The notes: generated by a model not told the origin, from the sequence alone. 64,000 nucleotides of DNA from Halobacillus litoralis (GCF_020171725.1 NZ_JAIVAJ010000002.1:62001-126000), one strand, 5' to 3'. Positions 19,092 to 29,204 are shown, counted from the stretch's first letter. A program made the numbers and translations.

Positions 19092-20012
19092 TTATAGGAG
19101 CTTCTTGGCTTTTTCCGTATTGGCAAAGTGCACTTTGGCGACTTCTTCTAACTTCTCTTCTCCGTAATGACGGATCATTTCAGCTGCGGCTCGGTCAACT
19201 TTGCCGGAGGCGCCTTTCGGGACGTCGAGGCCTGTATCCATCTCAAGCTGATTCATAGCCTTCACGAACGCCGATCGCGCGATGATCGACCCGACAGCAA
19301 CCGCAATGGAATAACTTTCTGCTTTGGTCATGAAATAGACATCGTTCTGAAGAGATTGTTTTTCGCTGCGAAGGTGCTTTTGATAGACGTTCGGTTGAGA
19401 GAACTGATCAATCAGAATGCCTTTCGGTTTTTCAGGCTCGATTTTTTGAAGTAGCTTCTCGATGGCCTGGTGGTGGAGGATGGTTTTCATCTTTCCTTGA
19501 GTCCACCCTTTTCGCTGAAGTTGATTGTATTTTTTATTCGGAAGTCTAAGAAGGCTGTAAGGAATCTTCATTTCGACAATCCGCTTTGCAAGATCTGTAA
19601 TCTGAGGGTCAGATAAATTCTTGGAGTCCCTCACCCCGATCGCTTTCAGTTGGTTGATCTGATGATCCTGAACATACGCACAGGCAACAGTAATCGGCCC
19701 GAAATAGTCCCCAGTACCAGCTTCATCAGAGCCGATGTGGCTTGAAGTGAACAGAGATTCGGGTGGATGATATCCGTGCTCCTGTTTTTTGGGCTTTGCT
19801 TCTTTCTTGGAAGCATCTCCCCATTTATCTGCTTCCGCTTCAGGGTCTTTGCCTTGGAAAAGGACTTTACCGGACAGGTAGGCCGTGATCACGCATGATG
19901 GTGTTTTGGCAGCGAAATAAGCATTGTTTGGAGTCGCTTTCAATTGAGTGGAATAGTGAGCTTTCATCGTTTCCAGTTTTGATTTCGGTAGTTTTAAGAC
20001 AATGTGTGACAT
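19092..20012 (-). CDS. rnhC: Ribonuclease HIII
   Basis: 306 aa. The N-terminal DUF3378/TBP-like domain (residues 1-85) is followed by the catalytic domain starting at GSDEAGTGDYFGP, the RNase HIII variant of the DEAGRGP motif. GVRDSKNLSD, the LIDQF stretch (catalytic acidic residue) and VAVGSIIARSAFV follow. It cleaves RNA in RNA-DNA hybrids. Reverse strand between pheT and zapA, as in B. subtilis. Confidence 0.96.
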   Translation of the reverse strand: MSHIVLKLPKSKLETMKAHYSTQLKATPNNAYFAAKTPSCVITAYLSGKVLFQGKDPEAEADKWGDASKKEAKPKKQEHGYHPPESLFTSSHIGSDEAGTGDYFGPITVACAYVQDHQINQLKAIGVRDSKNLSDPQITDLAKRIVEMKIPYSLLRLPNKKYNQLQRKGWTQGKMKTILHHQAIEKLLQKIEPEKPKGILIDQFSQPNVYQKHLRSEKQSLQNDVYFMTKAESYSIAVAVGSIIARSAFVKAMNQLEMDTGLDVPKGASGKVDRAAAEMIRHYGEEKLEEVAKVHFANTEKAKKLL

Positions 20013-20168
20013 AAGCCGTTCCCTTCTATATAGAGTTCGAGATGTTCACTATTATATCAAAGCTTTTGTTTGAAAAGAACATTTGTGAAAAACATCCTTA
20101 TTGGTTTCCTAATTGTCAACCTTCATGTTAATATTAAGTTTAGGATTGAGAAACTAGGGGGTATGGAC

Positions 20169-20444
20169 GTGTCGCAGTCAGACCAAGAGAAAAAAAGAAT
20201 TACAGTGGAGATCAATAAACGTTCTTACACTATAGTTGGTCATGAAGAGCCCCATCATATCCGTATGGTATCCAGCCTTGTCGATCAGAAAATGCGTGAA
20301 ATCCATGAGGCTAATCCGAGCCTGGATACGGCTAAGCTCGCCGTACTGACCGCTGTGAATACAATGAACGAATATATAAAGCTTAAAGAAGAATGTACGG
20401 AACTGATGAACTATATAGAAAAGAAAGAGGAAGAGGACGAATAG
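20169..20444 (+). CDS. zapA: Cell division protein ZapA
   Basis: 91 aa. ZapA fold: a short beta-rich head (RITVEINKRSYTIVGHEEPHHIRMVSSLVDQKM) followed by a long helix (KLAVLTAVNTMNEYIKLKEECTEL). It bundles FtsZ filaments at the septum. GTG 20169 is preferred because AGGGGG at 20156-20161 lies 7 nt upstream; ATG 20163 is too close. cvpA follows after 3 bp, so the two are translated together. Confidence 0.92.
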   Translation: MSQSDQEKKRITVEINKRSYTIVGHEEPHHIRMVSSLVDQKMREIHEANPSLDTAKLAVLTAVNTMNEYIKLKEECTELMNYIEKKEEEDE

Positions 20445-20447
20445 GTC

Positions 20448-20990
20448 ATGATTGATTTACTGTTATTGTTTATTTTATTGATAGGAATTTATACCGGATT
20501 AAAAAGAGGCTTCATCCTTCAGTTGCTTCATCTTGTCGGATTCATCGTTGCCTTTGTTGTTGCCGTCATGTACTACGATGATTTGTCTCCTAAGCTGACG
20601 CTCTGGGTACCTTATCCTGAGCTTCCTGAAGATGCGACGTGGGCTGTGTTCGTAGAGAACTTGGACCTGGAGCAGGCTTTCTATAATGCTGTTGCGTTTT
20701 CCATATTATTCTTTGGTACGAAGATCATCCTACATATCATCGCTTCGATGCTGGACTTTGTTTCAGAACTACCGATTCTGAACTCATTTAATAGTTTGCT
20801 CGGTGGTGTACTCGGATTCATTGAAACCTATGTCATTATGTTCGTCATCTTGTACATAGCTGCACTCGTTCCGTTAGAACTCGTGCAGAATGCCTTAGAT
20901 GGATCGTTCCTGGCTCAATTTATTATTGAGCGGACACCAGTGTTTTCTGAGCAGCTGAAAACATTATGGTTCGAGCACGTAGCTGGCTGA
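20448..20990 (+). CDS. CvpA-family membrane protein (YshB-like)
   Basis: 180 aa with four hydrophobic helices (about residues 2-22, 24-45, 75-98, 120-145) and the opening GIYTGLKRGFILQL, typical of CvpA/colicin V production proteins. It occupies the yshB position between zapA and polX. Its role in bacilli is not clear. Confidence 0.85.
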   Translation: MIDLLLLFILLIGIYTGLKRGFILQLLHLVGFIVAFVVAVMYYDDLSPKLTLWVPYPELPEDATWAVFVENLDLEQAFYNAVAFSILFFGTKIILHIIASMLDFVSELPILNSFNSLLGGVLGFIETYVIMFVILYIAALVPLELVQNALDGSFLAQFIIERTPVFSEQLKTLWFEHVAG

Positions 20991-21012
20991 TGAAGACTGG
21001 GGTTTTAAGAGG

Positions 21013-21048
21013 AAAGCCGCTGTGATGACAATCATAGCGGCTTTTTTT
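21013..21048 (+). terminator. Terminator after cvpA
   Basis: Stem AAGCCGCTGTGA with TCATAGCGGCTT (one G-U) and seven Ts. Confidence 0.88.
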
Positions 21049-21118
21049 ACAATGGAAGAGATTGAACGTGGACAGGATAAGATAATGAATGCTCACTTTT
21101 AGATAAGGAGATGTTTTC

Positions 21119-22834
21119 ATGGCTGTAGATAAGAAACAAGTGATTAAGTTATTAGAGAAAATCGCGGTCTATTTAGAGTTGAAGGGTGAAAATCCATTTA
21201 AAATATCAGCATATCGCAAAGCTTCCCAAGCTTTGGAAAGGGATGACCGTTCACTGAGTGAAATCGATGACTTTACGAAAATGAAAGGAATCGGCAAAGG
21301 GACGGCTTCTGTGATTGAAGAGTATGTCGAAAATGAGGAATCCGATACCTTAAAGCAGCTTCAGGCAGAAGTTCCGGCAGGACTCGTTCCGCTGCTTGAC
21401 CTTCAGGGCCTTGGCGGGAAGAAGCTGGCAAAATTGTACAAGGAACTAGGCGTAACGGATGCTTCCTCCCTGAAAGAAGCGCTTGAGTCAGGCAAAGTGG
21501 AAGCGTTGGATGGCTTCGGGAAGAAGTCCGCTGAGAAAATGCTGAAATCATTGGAAGATGCGGGAAGCAGGCCTGAGCGTCTTCCAATCGCTCTCATGCT
21601 GCCTTTGGCTGAAAGAATCGAACAGTTCTTAAGCGAGGCAGAAACCTTCTCGCGTTTTTCACGTGCGGGAAGTTTGAGAAGAATGCGTGAAACCATTAAG
21701 GATCTGGATTTCATTATCGCATCAGAGAATCCAGGGGCTACAAGAGATGAATTACTCAGCTACCCAGGCATTCAGGAAGTGGTCGCTTCCGGTGAAACAA
21801 AAGTATCGATTGTTTTAAGGGAGACGTATGATATCGGCATTGACTTCCGTATCGTTGCTCCAGACGAGTTTGCGACCACTCTGCATCATTTTACTGGTTC
21901 AAAGGATCACAATGTGGCGATGCGCCAGCTTGCTAAAGAGCAGGAAGAGAAGATCAACGAATACGGAGTCGAGCACGCACAAACAGGTGAGGTCAAAACG
22001 TTTGAAACAGAAGAAGACTTCTTTAAACATTTCGGTCTCCACTTCATCCCGCCTGAAGTGCGTGAAAACTACGGAGAAGTGGACAAGTTCAAAGAGCCTG
22101 TCGACCTGATCCAGACAGAAGACATCAAAGGGGACTTGCACATGCACTCGACATGGAGTGATGGAGCACAGTCCATAAAAGAAATGGCAGAAAAAGCAAA
22201 AGCAAAAGGGTACGATTATATAGCCATGACCGATCACTCGAAGTTCTTACGTGTCGCAAACGGACTCGATGAAAAGCGTCTCCGTATGCAGCGGGAAGAA
22301 ATCGATAAAGTGAACCAATCCATGGATGACTTTCATATATTTGCTGGAGTGGAAATGGACATCCTGCCCGATGCAACATTAGATTTTGATGATGATTTTC
22401 TGAAAGAGATGGACTTTGTCATCGCCTCTATTCACTCAAGCTTTACTCAATCAGAAGAGCAGATTATGGAACGCATCAATCAGGCGCTTGAGAATCCCCA
22501 TGTTGACATGATCGCCCACCCGACAGGTCGTCTGATCGGTAGACGTGACGGGTATAAGATCAACCTCGAAGAGTTGATAGCGGGAGCGAAACGCACGGGA
22601 ACGATCTTAGAGCTGAATGCCAACCCGAATCGACTGGATTTAAGCTGGGAGTGGCTGATGAGAGCTCAGGAAGAGGGCGTAACGATTGCGATCAACACCG
22701 ATGCTCACAGCTACCCGATGCTTGACCATATGAAAGTCGGCGTCGGAGCAGCACGAAAAGGCTGGCTCCGTAAAGATACTGTGATCAACACATGGTCCAA
22801 AGAACAACTAATGAAGAAGTTTGATAATCGATAG
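21119..22834 (+). CDS. polX: DNA polymerase/3'-5' exonuclease PolX
   Basis: 571 aa. The N-terminal half is a family X polymerase: helix-hairpin-helix segments (MKGIGKGTASVIEEYV, LQGLGGKKLAKLYKELG) and the nucleotidyltransferase core (AGSLRRMRETIKDLDFIIA with catalytic Asp residues, then IGIDFRIV). The C-terminal half is a PHP exonuclease (DLHMHSTWSDG, MTDHS, VEMDIL, NTDAHS). It acts in base-excision repair. AAGGAGATG precedes the ATG. Upstream neighbour of mutS2, as in other bacilli. Confidence 0.96.
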   Translation: MAVDKKQVIKLLEKIAVYLELKGENPFKISAYRKASQALERDDRSLSEIDDFTKMKGIGKGTASVIEEYVENEESDTLKQLQAEVPAGLVPLLDLQGLGGKKLAKLYKELGVTDASSLKEALESGKVEALDGFGKKSAEKMLKSLEDAGSRPERLPIALMLPLAERIEQFLSEAETFSRFSRAGSLRRMRETIKDLDFIIASENPGATRDELLSYPGIQEVVASGETKVSIVLRETYDIGIDFRIVAPDEFATTLHHFTGSKDHNVAMRQLAKEQEEKINEYGVEHAQTGEVKTFETEEDFFKHFGLHFIPPEVRENYGEVDKFKEPVDLIQTEDIKGDLHMHSTWSDGAQSIKEMAEKAKAKGYDYIAMTDHSKFLRVANGLDEKRLRMQREEIDKVNQSMDDFHIFAGVEMDILPDATLDFDDDFLKEMDFVIASIHSSFTQSEEQIMERINQALENPHVDMIAHPTGRLIGRRDGYKINLEELIAGAKRTGTILELNANPNRLDLSWEWLMRAQEEGVTIAINTDAHSYPMLDHMKVGVGAARKGWLRKDTVINTWSKEQLMKKFDNR

Positions 22835-22855
22835 TAAAGTAAAGGAGACGGAAAG

Positions 22856-25204
22856 ATGAATCAACGAATCCTTCACGTTTTAGAATATAAAAAAATAATC
22901 GACCAATTGAGCGAGCAGGCCGCCTCCTCTCTCGGAAAAGAAAAAATTTCGGCACTAAAGCCATCATCAGACTTGGAAGAGGTGCAGGAATGGCAGCGTG
23001 AAACGGACGAAGCTGCCCAAGTGCTCCGTCTGAAAGGACACGTGCCTCTCGGTGGCATTTTCAATATCAAGCCCAGCTTGAAACGAACGACGATTGGTGG
23101 GACATTGTCTGCGCTCGAAGCATTGGATGTGGCGAGCACCATTTATGGGGGACGTATGCTACGCCGCTTCATCGAGGACATGGAAGAGCCTGAAATACCC
23201 ATTCTGCGTAGTCTCGTAGATGAGATTGCTCCGATGAAGGAATTGGAACAAGAGATCCGGAATTGTATCGATGAGAATGGAACCGTGATGGATGGGGCTT
23301 CGGATAAGTTAAGATCGATAAGGTCAAGTATCCGCACGTATGAAAGCCGCGTCCGCGAAAAGATGGACAGCTTAACCCGCTCGAAATCCAAGATGTTATC
23401 CGACTCTATTGTCACGATTCGAAACGACCGATACGTGCTTCCTGTTAAACAGGAATACCGCGGTTCGATCGGCGGGATTGTACACGATCAATCCTCTTCC
23501 GGTGCTACATTATTCATTGAACCTCAGTCCGTGGTCGAAGTGAATAACCAGCTTCAAGAAGCACGCGTCAAAGAAAAACATGAAATCGACCGTATTCTGA
23601 AGGAATTGTCGGATGCCATTGCAGAAGAGAATGCCCCTCTTTATCATAATGTTTCCGTCCTTGCCAAAGTAGACTTCATGTTTGCCCGTGCCAAGCTGGG
23701 TAAGACGATGAAAGCTTCGATGCCGAAGATGAATGACCAAGGCATCATCAAGATGCAGCAGGCGAGACACCCTCTTATTGATGAAGACGAAGTGGTTCCG
23801 AATGATATCGAAATTGGTGAAGATTACACATCCATCGTCATCACGGGACCGAACACAGGTGGTAAAACGGTAACCTTGAAGCTTGTCGGTTTGTGTACAT
23901 TGATGGCTCAGTCCGGCTTGCAGATTCCGGCACTTGATGGATGTGAACTGTCTGTCTTTGACGAAGTCTTCGCTGATATCGGGGACGAGCAGTCGATTGA
24001 GCAAAGCCTATCAACGTTCTCGTCCCATATGACGAATATCGTAGACATTCTGGACAAGGTAAATCACCGTTCGCTTGTCCTGTTTGATGAGCTTGGCGCC
24101 GGTACAGACCCTCAAGAAGGGGCAGCGCTTGCCATGTCCATTTTGGATGAAGTCGTGAAGCGTGATGCACGCGTCATCGCAACGACCCACTACCCTGAGT
24201 TGAAAGCATACGGATACAATCGTCCAGGGGTCGTGAACGCATCAGTGGAGTTTGACGTCCAAACACTACGACCGACGTACCGATTATTAATCGGTGTACC
24301 GGGACGAAGTAATGCCTTTGAAATTTCAAGACGACTCGGTTTAAGTGAGAGCATTATCGAATCATCCAAAGAGAAAGTCGGAGTTGATTCTCAAAGCGTG
24401 GAGAATATGATTGCATCACTTGAAGAATCCAAGCGCGGAGCAGAGAAGGATTACGAAGAAGCGGAACGCGTGCTGGAAGAAGTAGAGAAGCTGCGAAATG
24501 ATCTTCAGTCGAAGTGGGATCAATTCGATGAAAAGCGCGAGAAGCTCTATAAAAAAGCAGAAGATAAAGCGGAAAAAGCGATCCAACAGGCCCGTGAAGA
24601 GGCTGAGATGATTGTCGGTGAAATCCGAAACATGAAGTCTCAAGCTGGGATGAAAGAACACGAATGGATCGAAGCAAGAAAAATGTTTGAGGAAGCACAG
24701 CCGAACCTTGCGAAAAAAGAGCAGAAAAAGCAGGCGCCTGCTCCTAAGAAAGAAACGCGCGAATTGAAAGCAGGCGACGAAGTGAAACTGCTCACACTTA
24801 ACCAGAACGGAACAATTGTCGATCAGACGGGTAAGAATGAATACCAAGTACAAGTCGGCGTAATGAAAGTGAAAGCGAAGCGTAAGGACCTCGAGTTCAT
24901 TAAAGCCGAAACGCCTTATAAGGAGAAGCCGATGGCGAAAGTCAAAGGAAAAGGATTCCACGTCAAACCGGAACTCGACCTGCGAGGAGAACGGTATGAA
25001 GATGCTCTGAATCGATTGGAGAAATATGTGGACGATGCCCTCCTTGCCGCTTATCCGACCGTTTCGATCATTCACGGGAAAGGGACAGGTGCTTTGAGAA
25101 CAGCTGTCCAGAATTATGCGAAGAATCACCGCAGCATTTCAGGTTACCGAGCAGGTGGAATGAATGAAGGCGGAAGCGGCGTAACCGTGTTAGAATTGAA
25201 GTAA
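22856..25204 (+). CDS. mutS2: MutS2 family ATPase/endonuclease
   Basis: 782 aa. Lever/core domains are followed by Walker [13 protein letters not shown] (about residue 330), the [23 protein letters not shown] signature and [11 protein letters not shown] long charged coiled coil (residues about 520-630) leads to the C-terminal Smr nuclease domain ([33 protein letters not shown]). MutS2 acts in recombination control and, in B. subtilis, in splitting collided ribosomes. AAAGGAGACGG precedes the ATG. Confidence 0.97.
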   Translation: MNQRILHVLEYKKIIDQLSEQAASSLGKEKISALKPSSDLEEVQEWQRETDEAAQVLRLKGHVPLGGIFNIKPSLKRTTIGGTLSALEALDVASTIYGGRMLRRFIEDMEEPEIPILRSLVDEIAPMKELEQEIRNCIDENGTVMDGASDKLRSIRSSIRTYESRVREKMDSLTRSKSKMLSDSIVTIRNDRYVLPVKQEYRGSIGGIVHDQSSSGATLFIEPQSVVEVNNQLQEARVKEKHEIDRILKELSDAIAEENAPLYHNVSVLAKVDFMFARAKLGKTMKASMPKMNDQGIIKMQQARHPLIDEDEVVPNDIEIGEDYTSIVITGPNTGGKTVTLKLVGLCTLMAQSGLQIPALDGCELSVFDEVFADIGDEQSIEQSLSTFSSHMTNIVDILDKVNHRSLVLFDELGAGTDPQEGAALAMSILDEVVKRDARVIATTHYPELKAYGYNRPGVVNASVEFDVQTLRPTYRLLIGVPGRSNAFEISRRLGLSESIIESSKEKVGVDSQSVENMIASLEESKRGAEKDYEEAERVLEEVEKLRNDLQSKWDQFDEKREKLYKKAEDKAEKAIQQAREEAEMIVGEIRNMKSQAGMKEHEWIEARKMFEEAQPNLAKKEQKKQAPAPKKETRELKAGDEVKLLTLNQNGTIVDQTGKNEYQVQVGVMKVKAKRKDLEFIKAETPYKEKPMAKVKGKGFHVKPELDLRGERYEDALNRLEKYVDDALLAAYPTVSIIHGKGTGALRTAVQNYAKNHRSISGYRAGGMNEGGSGVTVLELK

Positions 25205-25230
25205 ATGTTGGATAAGGGAGCGTACAGATC

Positions 25231-25638
25231 ATGAGCGGTTTTTGGGAATACACCTTAATTGAAACAGCGGCCAGATATAGTGTGGTTGTATTATGTTTAG
25301 TCGTATTTATGGCTATTTTCGAACTCGTGACATCGTATAACAATTGGAAAGAAATTAAAGAAGGCAATCTAGCCGTCGCTATGGCGACCGGAGGGAAGAT
25401 CTTCGGTATCGCCAATATCTTTCGATTTTCGATTGAACACAACGACTCATTAATCCAAACGATGGGCTGGGGGTTGTTCGGATTTATTCTATTACTCTCC
25501 GGTTATTTCATTTATGAATTTCTGACTCCATCCTTTAAGATTGATGAAGAGATTGCGAGGGACAACCGGGCCGTTGGATTCATTTCCTTGATCATATCTG
25601 TTGGACTTTCTTATGTGATCGGAGCGAATATTATTTAA
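25231..25638 (+). CDS. yshE: DUF350-family membrane protein (YshE-like)
   Basis: 135 aa with four hydrophobic segments and the central GNLAVAMATGGKIFGIANIFRF block typical of DUF350. Function unknown. It follows mutS2 by 26 bp, as yshE does in B. subtilis. AAGGGAG is found before the ATG. Confidence 0.85.
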   Translation: MSGFWEYTLIETAARYSVVVLCLVVFMAIFELVTSYNNWKEIKEGNLAVAMATGGKIFGIANIFRFSIEHNDSLIQTMGWGLFGFILLLSGYFIYEFLTPSFKIDEEIARDNRAVGFISLIISVGLSYVIGANII

Positions 25639-25650
25639 GGGGAATACAGT

Positions 25651-25728
25651 ATGGAAACACTCGCGAAAGTATTGATGGTCGTAGCCGCTGTCTTTCTGGT
25701 TGTCGGCATCTTGTTTTTTATGGTATAG
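25651..25728 (+). CDS. 25-residue single-span membrane peptide
   Basis: A short frame starts at ATG 25651, 13 bp after yshE, with AAGGGGA 7-8 nt upstream. It encodes METLAKVLMVVAAVFLVVGI and five more residues: a polar start and one hydrophobic helix. Base usage continues that of yshE, and a terminator follows 3 bp after the stop, so it looks like the last gene of the operon. It loosely recalls the start of DUF2905 proteins; no function is assigned. Confidence 0.6.
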   Translation: METLAKVLMVVAAVFLVVGILFFMV

Positions 25729-25730
25729 GC

Positions 25731-25765
25731 GAAAAAGCAACCGTTAAGGCGGTTGCTTTTTGTTT
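25731..25765 (+). terminator. Terminator after yshE and the small peptide
   Basis: Stem AAAAAGCAACCG (25732-25743) with CGGTTGCTTTTT (25750-25761) and a 6-nt loop. The following 235 bp before lcfA hold a perfect TATAAT at about 25965-25970 with a weak -35, probably the lcfA promoter, and no gene. Confidence 0.88.
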
Positions 25766-26004
25766 TCAATAGGGCTCAGTGTGGAGCAGTCTGAAACTTT
25801 TTCTTTTTCAACCTGGAAGGATTTTTAATCATGAGCTTGAACAAAGGATTGACTTTCACTGTGTTCTACGGATTATGAATGCCTTTCACAGCAATAATCT
25901 TACATAAAACCCCTGAAAATTACTGAAATTTTTTAAATTTTATTTCAAATCAAACAATTAAATCGTTATAATAAAGATATAGCACTTAAAGGGGGTAGTT
26001 GTGT

Positions 26005-27708
26005 ATGACAAATTTTCAACGTCCATGGCACGAGCATTATCCACCCGAAGTCCCAGCAACATTGGAGTATGATTTGAAGCCGTTGCACGAATATTTAGAA
26101 GAGAGTGCAAAGCTTTACGGAGAAAAGAAAGCGCTTTATTTTATGGGGAAAGAACTCACCTATCAAGAAGTCTATGATCAGGCGAAGTCCGTAGCCTCTT
26201 ACCTTCAGGACCTTGGTCTTGAAAAAGGGGACCGCGTTTCCATCATGCTGCCGAACTGTCCGCAGTCCGTCATTGCCTATTACGGGATTCTGATGGCTGG
26301 AGGGATCGTTGTACAGACGAATCCACTCTATATGGAACGAGAATTGGAGTACCAGTTGAAAGACTCTGGTGCCAAAATGATCATCTGTCTCGATATTCTC
26401 TATCCGAAAGCGGCGAATGTGAAGCCGAATATCCCGCTTGAGCATATTATCGTCACGGGAATAAAGGATTATCTGCCGTTTCCTAAGAACAAGATCTATC
26501 CGTTCATCCAGAAGCGTCAATACCAAGTGCTGGTGAAGCCGGAACAATCATCGGATACTCACATCTGGTCTCATATGATGGACAGCAGTGATGGAGAAGT
26601 GAAACATGTGGACATCGATCCATCTGAAGATTTAGCTCTCCTTCAATATACAGGAGGAACAACCGGATTCCCTAAAGGTGTTATGCTCACTCACTTCAAC
26701 CTTGTCGTCAACACACAGATGTCGAAAAAATGGCTTTATAAATGCAAAGACGGGGAAGAAACGGTGCTGGCCATTCTCCCATTCTTCCACGTGTACGGGA
26801 TGACCTCTGTTATGAACTTATCGGTCATGATGGGGAACAAAATGATCTTGATGCCGAAGTTTGAGGCGGAAGATGTGTTGAAAGTCATCGAGAAGCAGAG
26901 ACCTACTTTATTCCCGGGAGCACCGACCATTTATATTGCGTTGTTGAACCACCCTAGTTTGAAGAAGTATGATCTTTCTTCTATTGAAGCTTGTATCAGT
27001 GGATCAGCTCCTTTGCCGGTAGAAGTCCAGGAACAATTTGAAAAGATTACGGGAGGTAAGCTCGTAGAAGGGTATGGTCTGACGGAAACGTCTCCTGTCA
27101 CGCATTCGAATTTTGTCTGGGGTAAACGAGTCAGCGGAAGTATTGGCGTTCCGTGGCCGGATACCGATGCGAAAATCTTCAGAATGGATATGGATGAAGA
27201 AGCTGAGCACGGTGAGATTGGAGAAATCGTAGTGAAAGGTCCTCAAGTAATGAGGGGCTATTGGAATCGACCAGAGGAGACAGCACAAGTTCTAAGTGAA
27301 GACGGCTGGTTCCGTACAGGCGACATGGGTTATATGAATGATGATGGTTATTTCTATGTGGTTGACCGTAAAAAGGATATGATTATTGCAGGTGGATATA
27401 ACATTTACCCGCGTGAAGTGGAAGAAGTCTTGTATGAGCATTCAGAAATACAGGAAGCGGTCATTGTCGGTGTACCTGATCCGTATAGAGGAGAAACGGT
27501 CAAAGCATTCATTGTGAAGAAACAAGGCAGTGAGATTACGGAAGACGAGCTGAATGAATACTGCCGTAAGAACATGGCCGCCTATAAAGTGCCGCGTATT
27601 TACGAGTTCCGTGATGAGCTGCCGAAGACTGCAGTCGGTAAAATTTTACGTCGTAAATTAGTGGAAGAAGAAAGAGAAAAGTTAGAGGGATCAGAAAGTG
27701 TTCAGTAA
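26005..27708 (+). CDS. lcfA: Long-chain fatty-acid--CoA ligase
   Basis: 567 aa AMP-forming ligase that activates fatty acids for beta-oxidation. The phosphate-binding motif is LLQYTGGTTGFPKGVMLTH (about residues 210-228). Core motifs VEGYGLTETSPVTHSN, GWFRTGDMGYMNDDGYFYVVDRKKDMI and the C-terminal catalytic Lys in VGKILRRKL are present. GGGGG at 25991-25995 is 9 nt before ATG 26005. First gene of the fatty-acid degradation cluster. Confidence 0.95.
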   Translation: MTNFQRPWHEHYPPEVPATLEYDLKPLHEYLEESAKLYGEKKALYFMGKELTYQEVYDQAKSVASYLQDLGLEKGDRVSIMLPNCPQSVIAYYGILMAGGIVVQTNPLYMERELEYQLKDSGAKMIICLDILYPKAANVKPNIPLEHIIVTGIKDYLPFPKNKIYPFIQKRQYQVLVKPEQSSDTHIWSHMMDSSDGEVKHVDIDPSEDLALLQYTGGTTGFPKGVMLTHFNLVVNTQMSKKWLYKCKDGEETVLAILPFFHVYGMTSVMNLSVMMGNKMILMPKFEAEDVLKVIEKQRPTLFPGAPTIYIALLNHPSLKKYDLSSIEACISGSAPLPVEVQEQFEKITGGKLVEGYGLTETSPVTHSNFVWGKRVSGSIGVPWPDTDAKIFRMDMDEEAEHGEIGEIVVKGPQVMRGYWNRPEETAQVLSEDGWFRTGDMGYMNDDGYFYVVDRKKDMIIAGGYNIYPREVEEVLYEHSEIQEAVIVGVPDPYRGETVKAFIVKKQGSEITEDELNEYCRKNMAAYKVPRIYEFRDELPKTAVGKILRRKLVEEEREKLEGSESVQ

Positions 27709-27732
27709 GACAAAGGAATTCCTGAAAGAAAG

Positions 27733-27785
27733 TTGACAGAATATTTTCCTGCCTGTAGAATGATAAGTGAATGAACAGTCATTCA
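27733..27785 (+). promoter_or_regulatory. fadR promoter with FadR operator
   Basis: TTGACA (27733-27738), 17-bp spacer and TAGAAT (27756-27761) form a strong promoter. Seven bp on, TGAATGAACAGTCATTCA (27768-27785) is a perfect 7-bp inverted repeat, one base off the B. subtilis FadR/YsiA consensus TGAATGANTANTCATTCA, and would cover the start site. Long-chain acyl-CoA releases FadR in B. subtilis; autoregulation here is inferred. Confidence 0.85.
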
Positions 27786-27809
27786 TTTTTCGGTAAGGTA
27801 GGAGATATC

Positions 27810-28400
27810 ATGAAAAAGAATAAACCAAAATATAAACAAATTATTGATGCAGCGGTCATAGTGATTGCCGAGAATGGCTATCATAGCTCGCAGGTCTCTA
27901 AGATCGCCAAACAGGCGGGAGTTGCTGACGGGACCATTTATCTTTATTTCAAAAACAAGGAAGATATTCTTGTTTCCCTCTTCCAAGAAAAGATGGGGCA
28001 ATTCATAGAAAAGATCGAGCACGAAACAACTTCCAGGCAAACCGCTGAAGAGAAGCTGCTGACACTGGTGGAGACGCACTTCGAACAGCTGTCTGCCGAT
28101 CATCATCTGGCTATAGTGACTCAGCTGGAGCTGCGTCAGTCCAATAAGGAACTTAGACAGAAGATCAATCTTGTGTTAAAGCCTTATTTGAATGTGATTG
28201 ATGCCATCATAGAAGAAGGTGTGGAAGAAGAGTTGTTCCGTCCTAACCTGGATCGCCGTCTTGTCCGCCAAATGATCTTCGGAACATTGGATGAGACGGT
28301 TACGAACTGGGTGATGAAAGAACAACGTTATAACATAGTAGACCAGGCGCAAGAAGTCCATAGCTTGATCGTTCATGGATTAGCCCGATCCGGTCAATAA
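27810..28400 (+). CDS. fadR: TetR-family fatty-acid degradation regulator FadR
   Basis: 196 aa. The N-terminal TetR helix-turn-helix is IIDAAVIVIAENGYHSSQVSKIAKQAGVADGTIYLYFKNKEDIL in outline (residues about 8-52), and the C-terminal domain is the ligand-binding part. The long upstream frame from 27771 begins inside the operator; ATG 27810 with AGGAG upstream is preferred. Its operator is immediately upstream, and acyl-CoA ligase, enoyl-CoA hydratase and ETF genes flank it. Confidence 0.93.
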   Translation: MKKNKPKYKQIIDAAVIVIAENGYHSSQVSKIAKQAGVADGTIYLYFKNKEDILVSLFQEKMGQFIEKIEHETTSRQTAEEKLLTLVETHFEQLSADHHLAIVTQLELRQSNKELRQKINLVLKPYLNVIDAIIEEGVEEELFRPNLDRRLVRQMIFGTLDETVTNWVMKEQRYNIVDQAQEVHSLIVHGLARSGQ

Positions 28401-28413
28401 AGGAGAGATTGGT

Positions 28414-29187
28414 TTGTCGACACTTACAGTACACAAGGAAAATCATGTAGCGAACATTACAATTGAAAGTCCTCCTGCCAATGCACTGTCGAGTACCATA
28501 CTGAAGGATTTATCAAACGAACTCGATCAAATTGAACAGGATTCATCAATCAAAGCCATTCTCCTCAAAGGGGAAGGGAAATTCTTCTCGGCAGGGGCAG
28601 ACATCAAAGAATTTACATCATTTCAGGAGGCTTCTGACTATGAAGCCTTAGCTAGCAAAGGGCAGCAGCTTTTTCATCGGATTGAGAACTTTCACATTCC
28701 GGTGATTGCAGCGATTCACGGGGCGGCACTTGGAGGTGGACTTGAACTTGCGATGTCCTGTCACATTCGTTATGTCACCCATGATGCCAAAATTGGCCTG
28801 CCGGAAATCAACTTGGGAATCATTCCTGGATTTGCGGGAACACAGCGCCTTCCAAGGTATGTTGGATCGGCGAAAGCGTATGAGATGACGCTGACGGGCG
28901 TTCCGATTTCTGGTGAAGAAGCAGTAAGTTACGGGCTTGCCAATCAGAGCTTCTCAGATGAAGAGCTTCTACCTGCAGCCGAGAAGCTGGCAGAGACCAT
29001 TGCTTCTAAAAGCGGTCCATCCATCCATCAAGTCATGAAGCTGATTCCTTATGCTCATACTTCCCAATTGCAGGAAGGTGTCAAGAAGGAAGCGGCAGCC
29101 TTTGGTCGAGTATTCGGAAATGATGATGCTAAAGAAGGCATACAAGCATTCATGGAAAAGAGAAAACCACAATTTAAAGACAAATAG
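28414..29187 (+). CDS. fadB: Enoyl-CoA hydratase
   Basis: 257 aa crotonase-fold protein. The oxyanion-hole motif FFSAGADIKEF and the active-site region HGAALGGGLELAMSCHIRYV are present, as are both catalytic glutamates (in the GGGLELA region and in LPEINLGIIPGFAGTQRL). It hydrates trans-2-enoyl-CoA in beta-oxidation. Starts at TTG 28414 after AAAGGAGAG. It lies between fadR and etfB, where B. subtilis has the gene named fadB. Confidence 0.92.
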   Translation: MSTLTVHKENHVANITIESPPANALSSTILKDLSNELDQIEQDSSIKAILLKGEGKFFSAGADIKEFTSFQEASDYEALASKGQQLFHRIENFHIPVIAAIHGAALGGGLELAMSCHIRYVTHDAKIGLPEINLGIIPGFAGTQRLPRYVGSAKAYEMTLTGVPISGEEAVSYGLANQSFSDEELLPAAEKLAETIASKSGPSIHQVMKLIPYAHTSQLQEGVKKEAAAFGRVFGNDDAKEGIQAFMEKRKPQFKDK

Positions 29188-29204
29188 TGTAGGAGGGTAC
29201 GAAA

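Noticed and set aside
25870..25895. FadR operator upstream of lcfA
   Set aside because: Only a TGAATG half-site is present; the second arm is missing.
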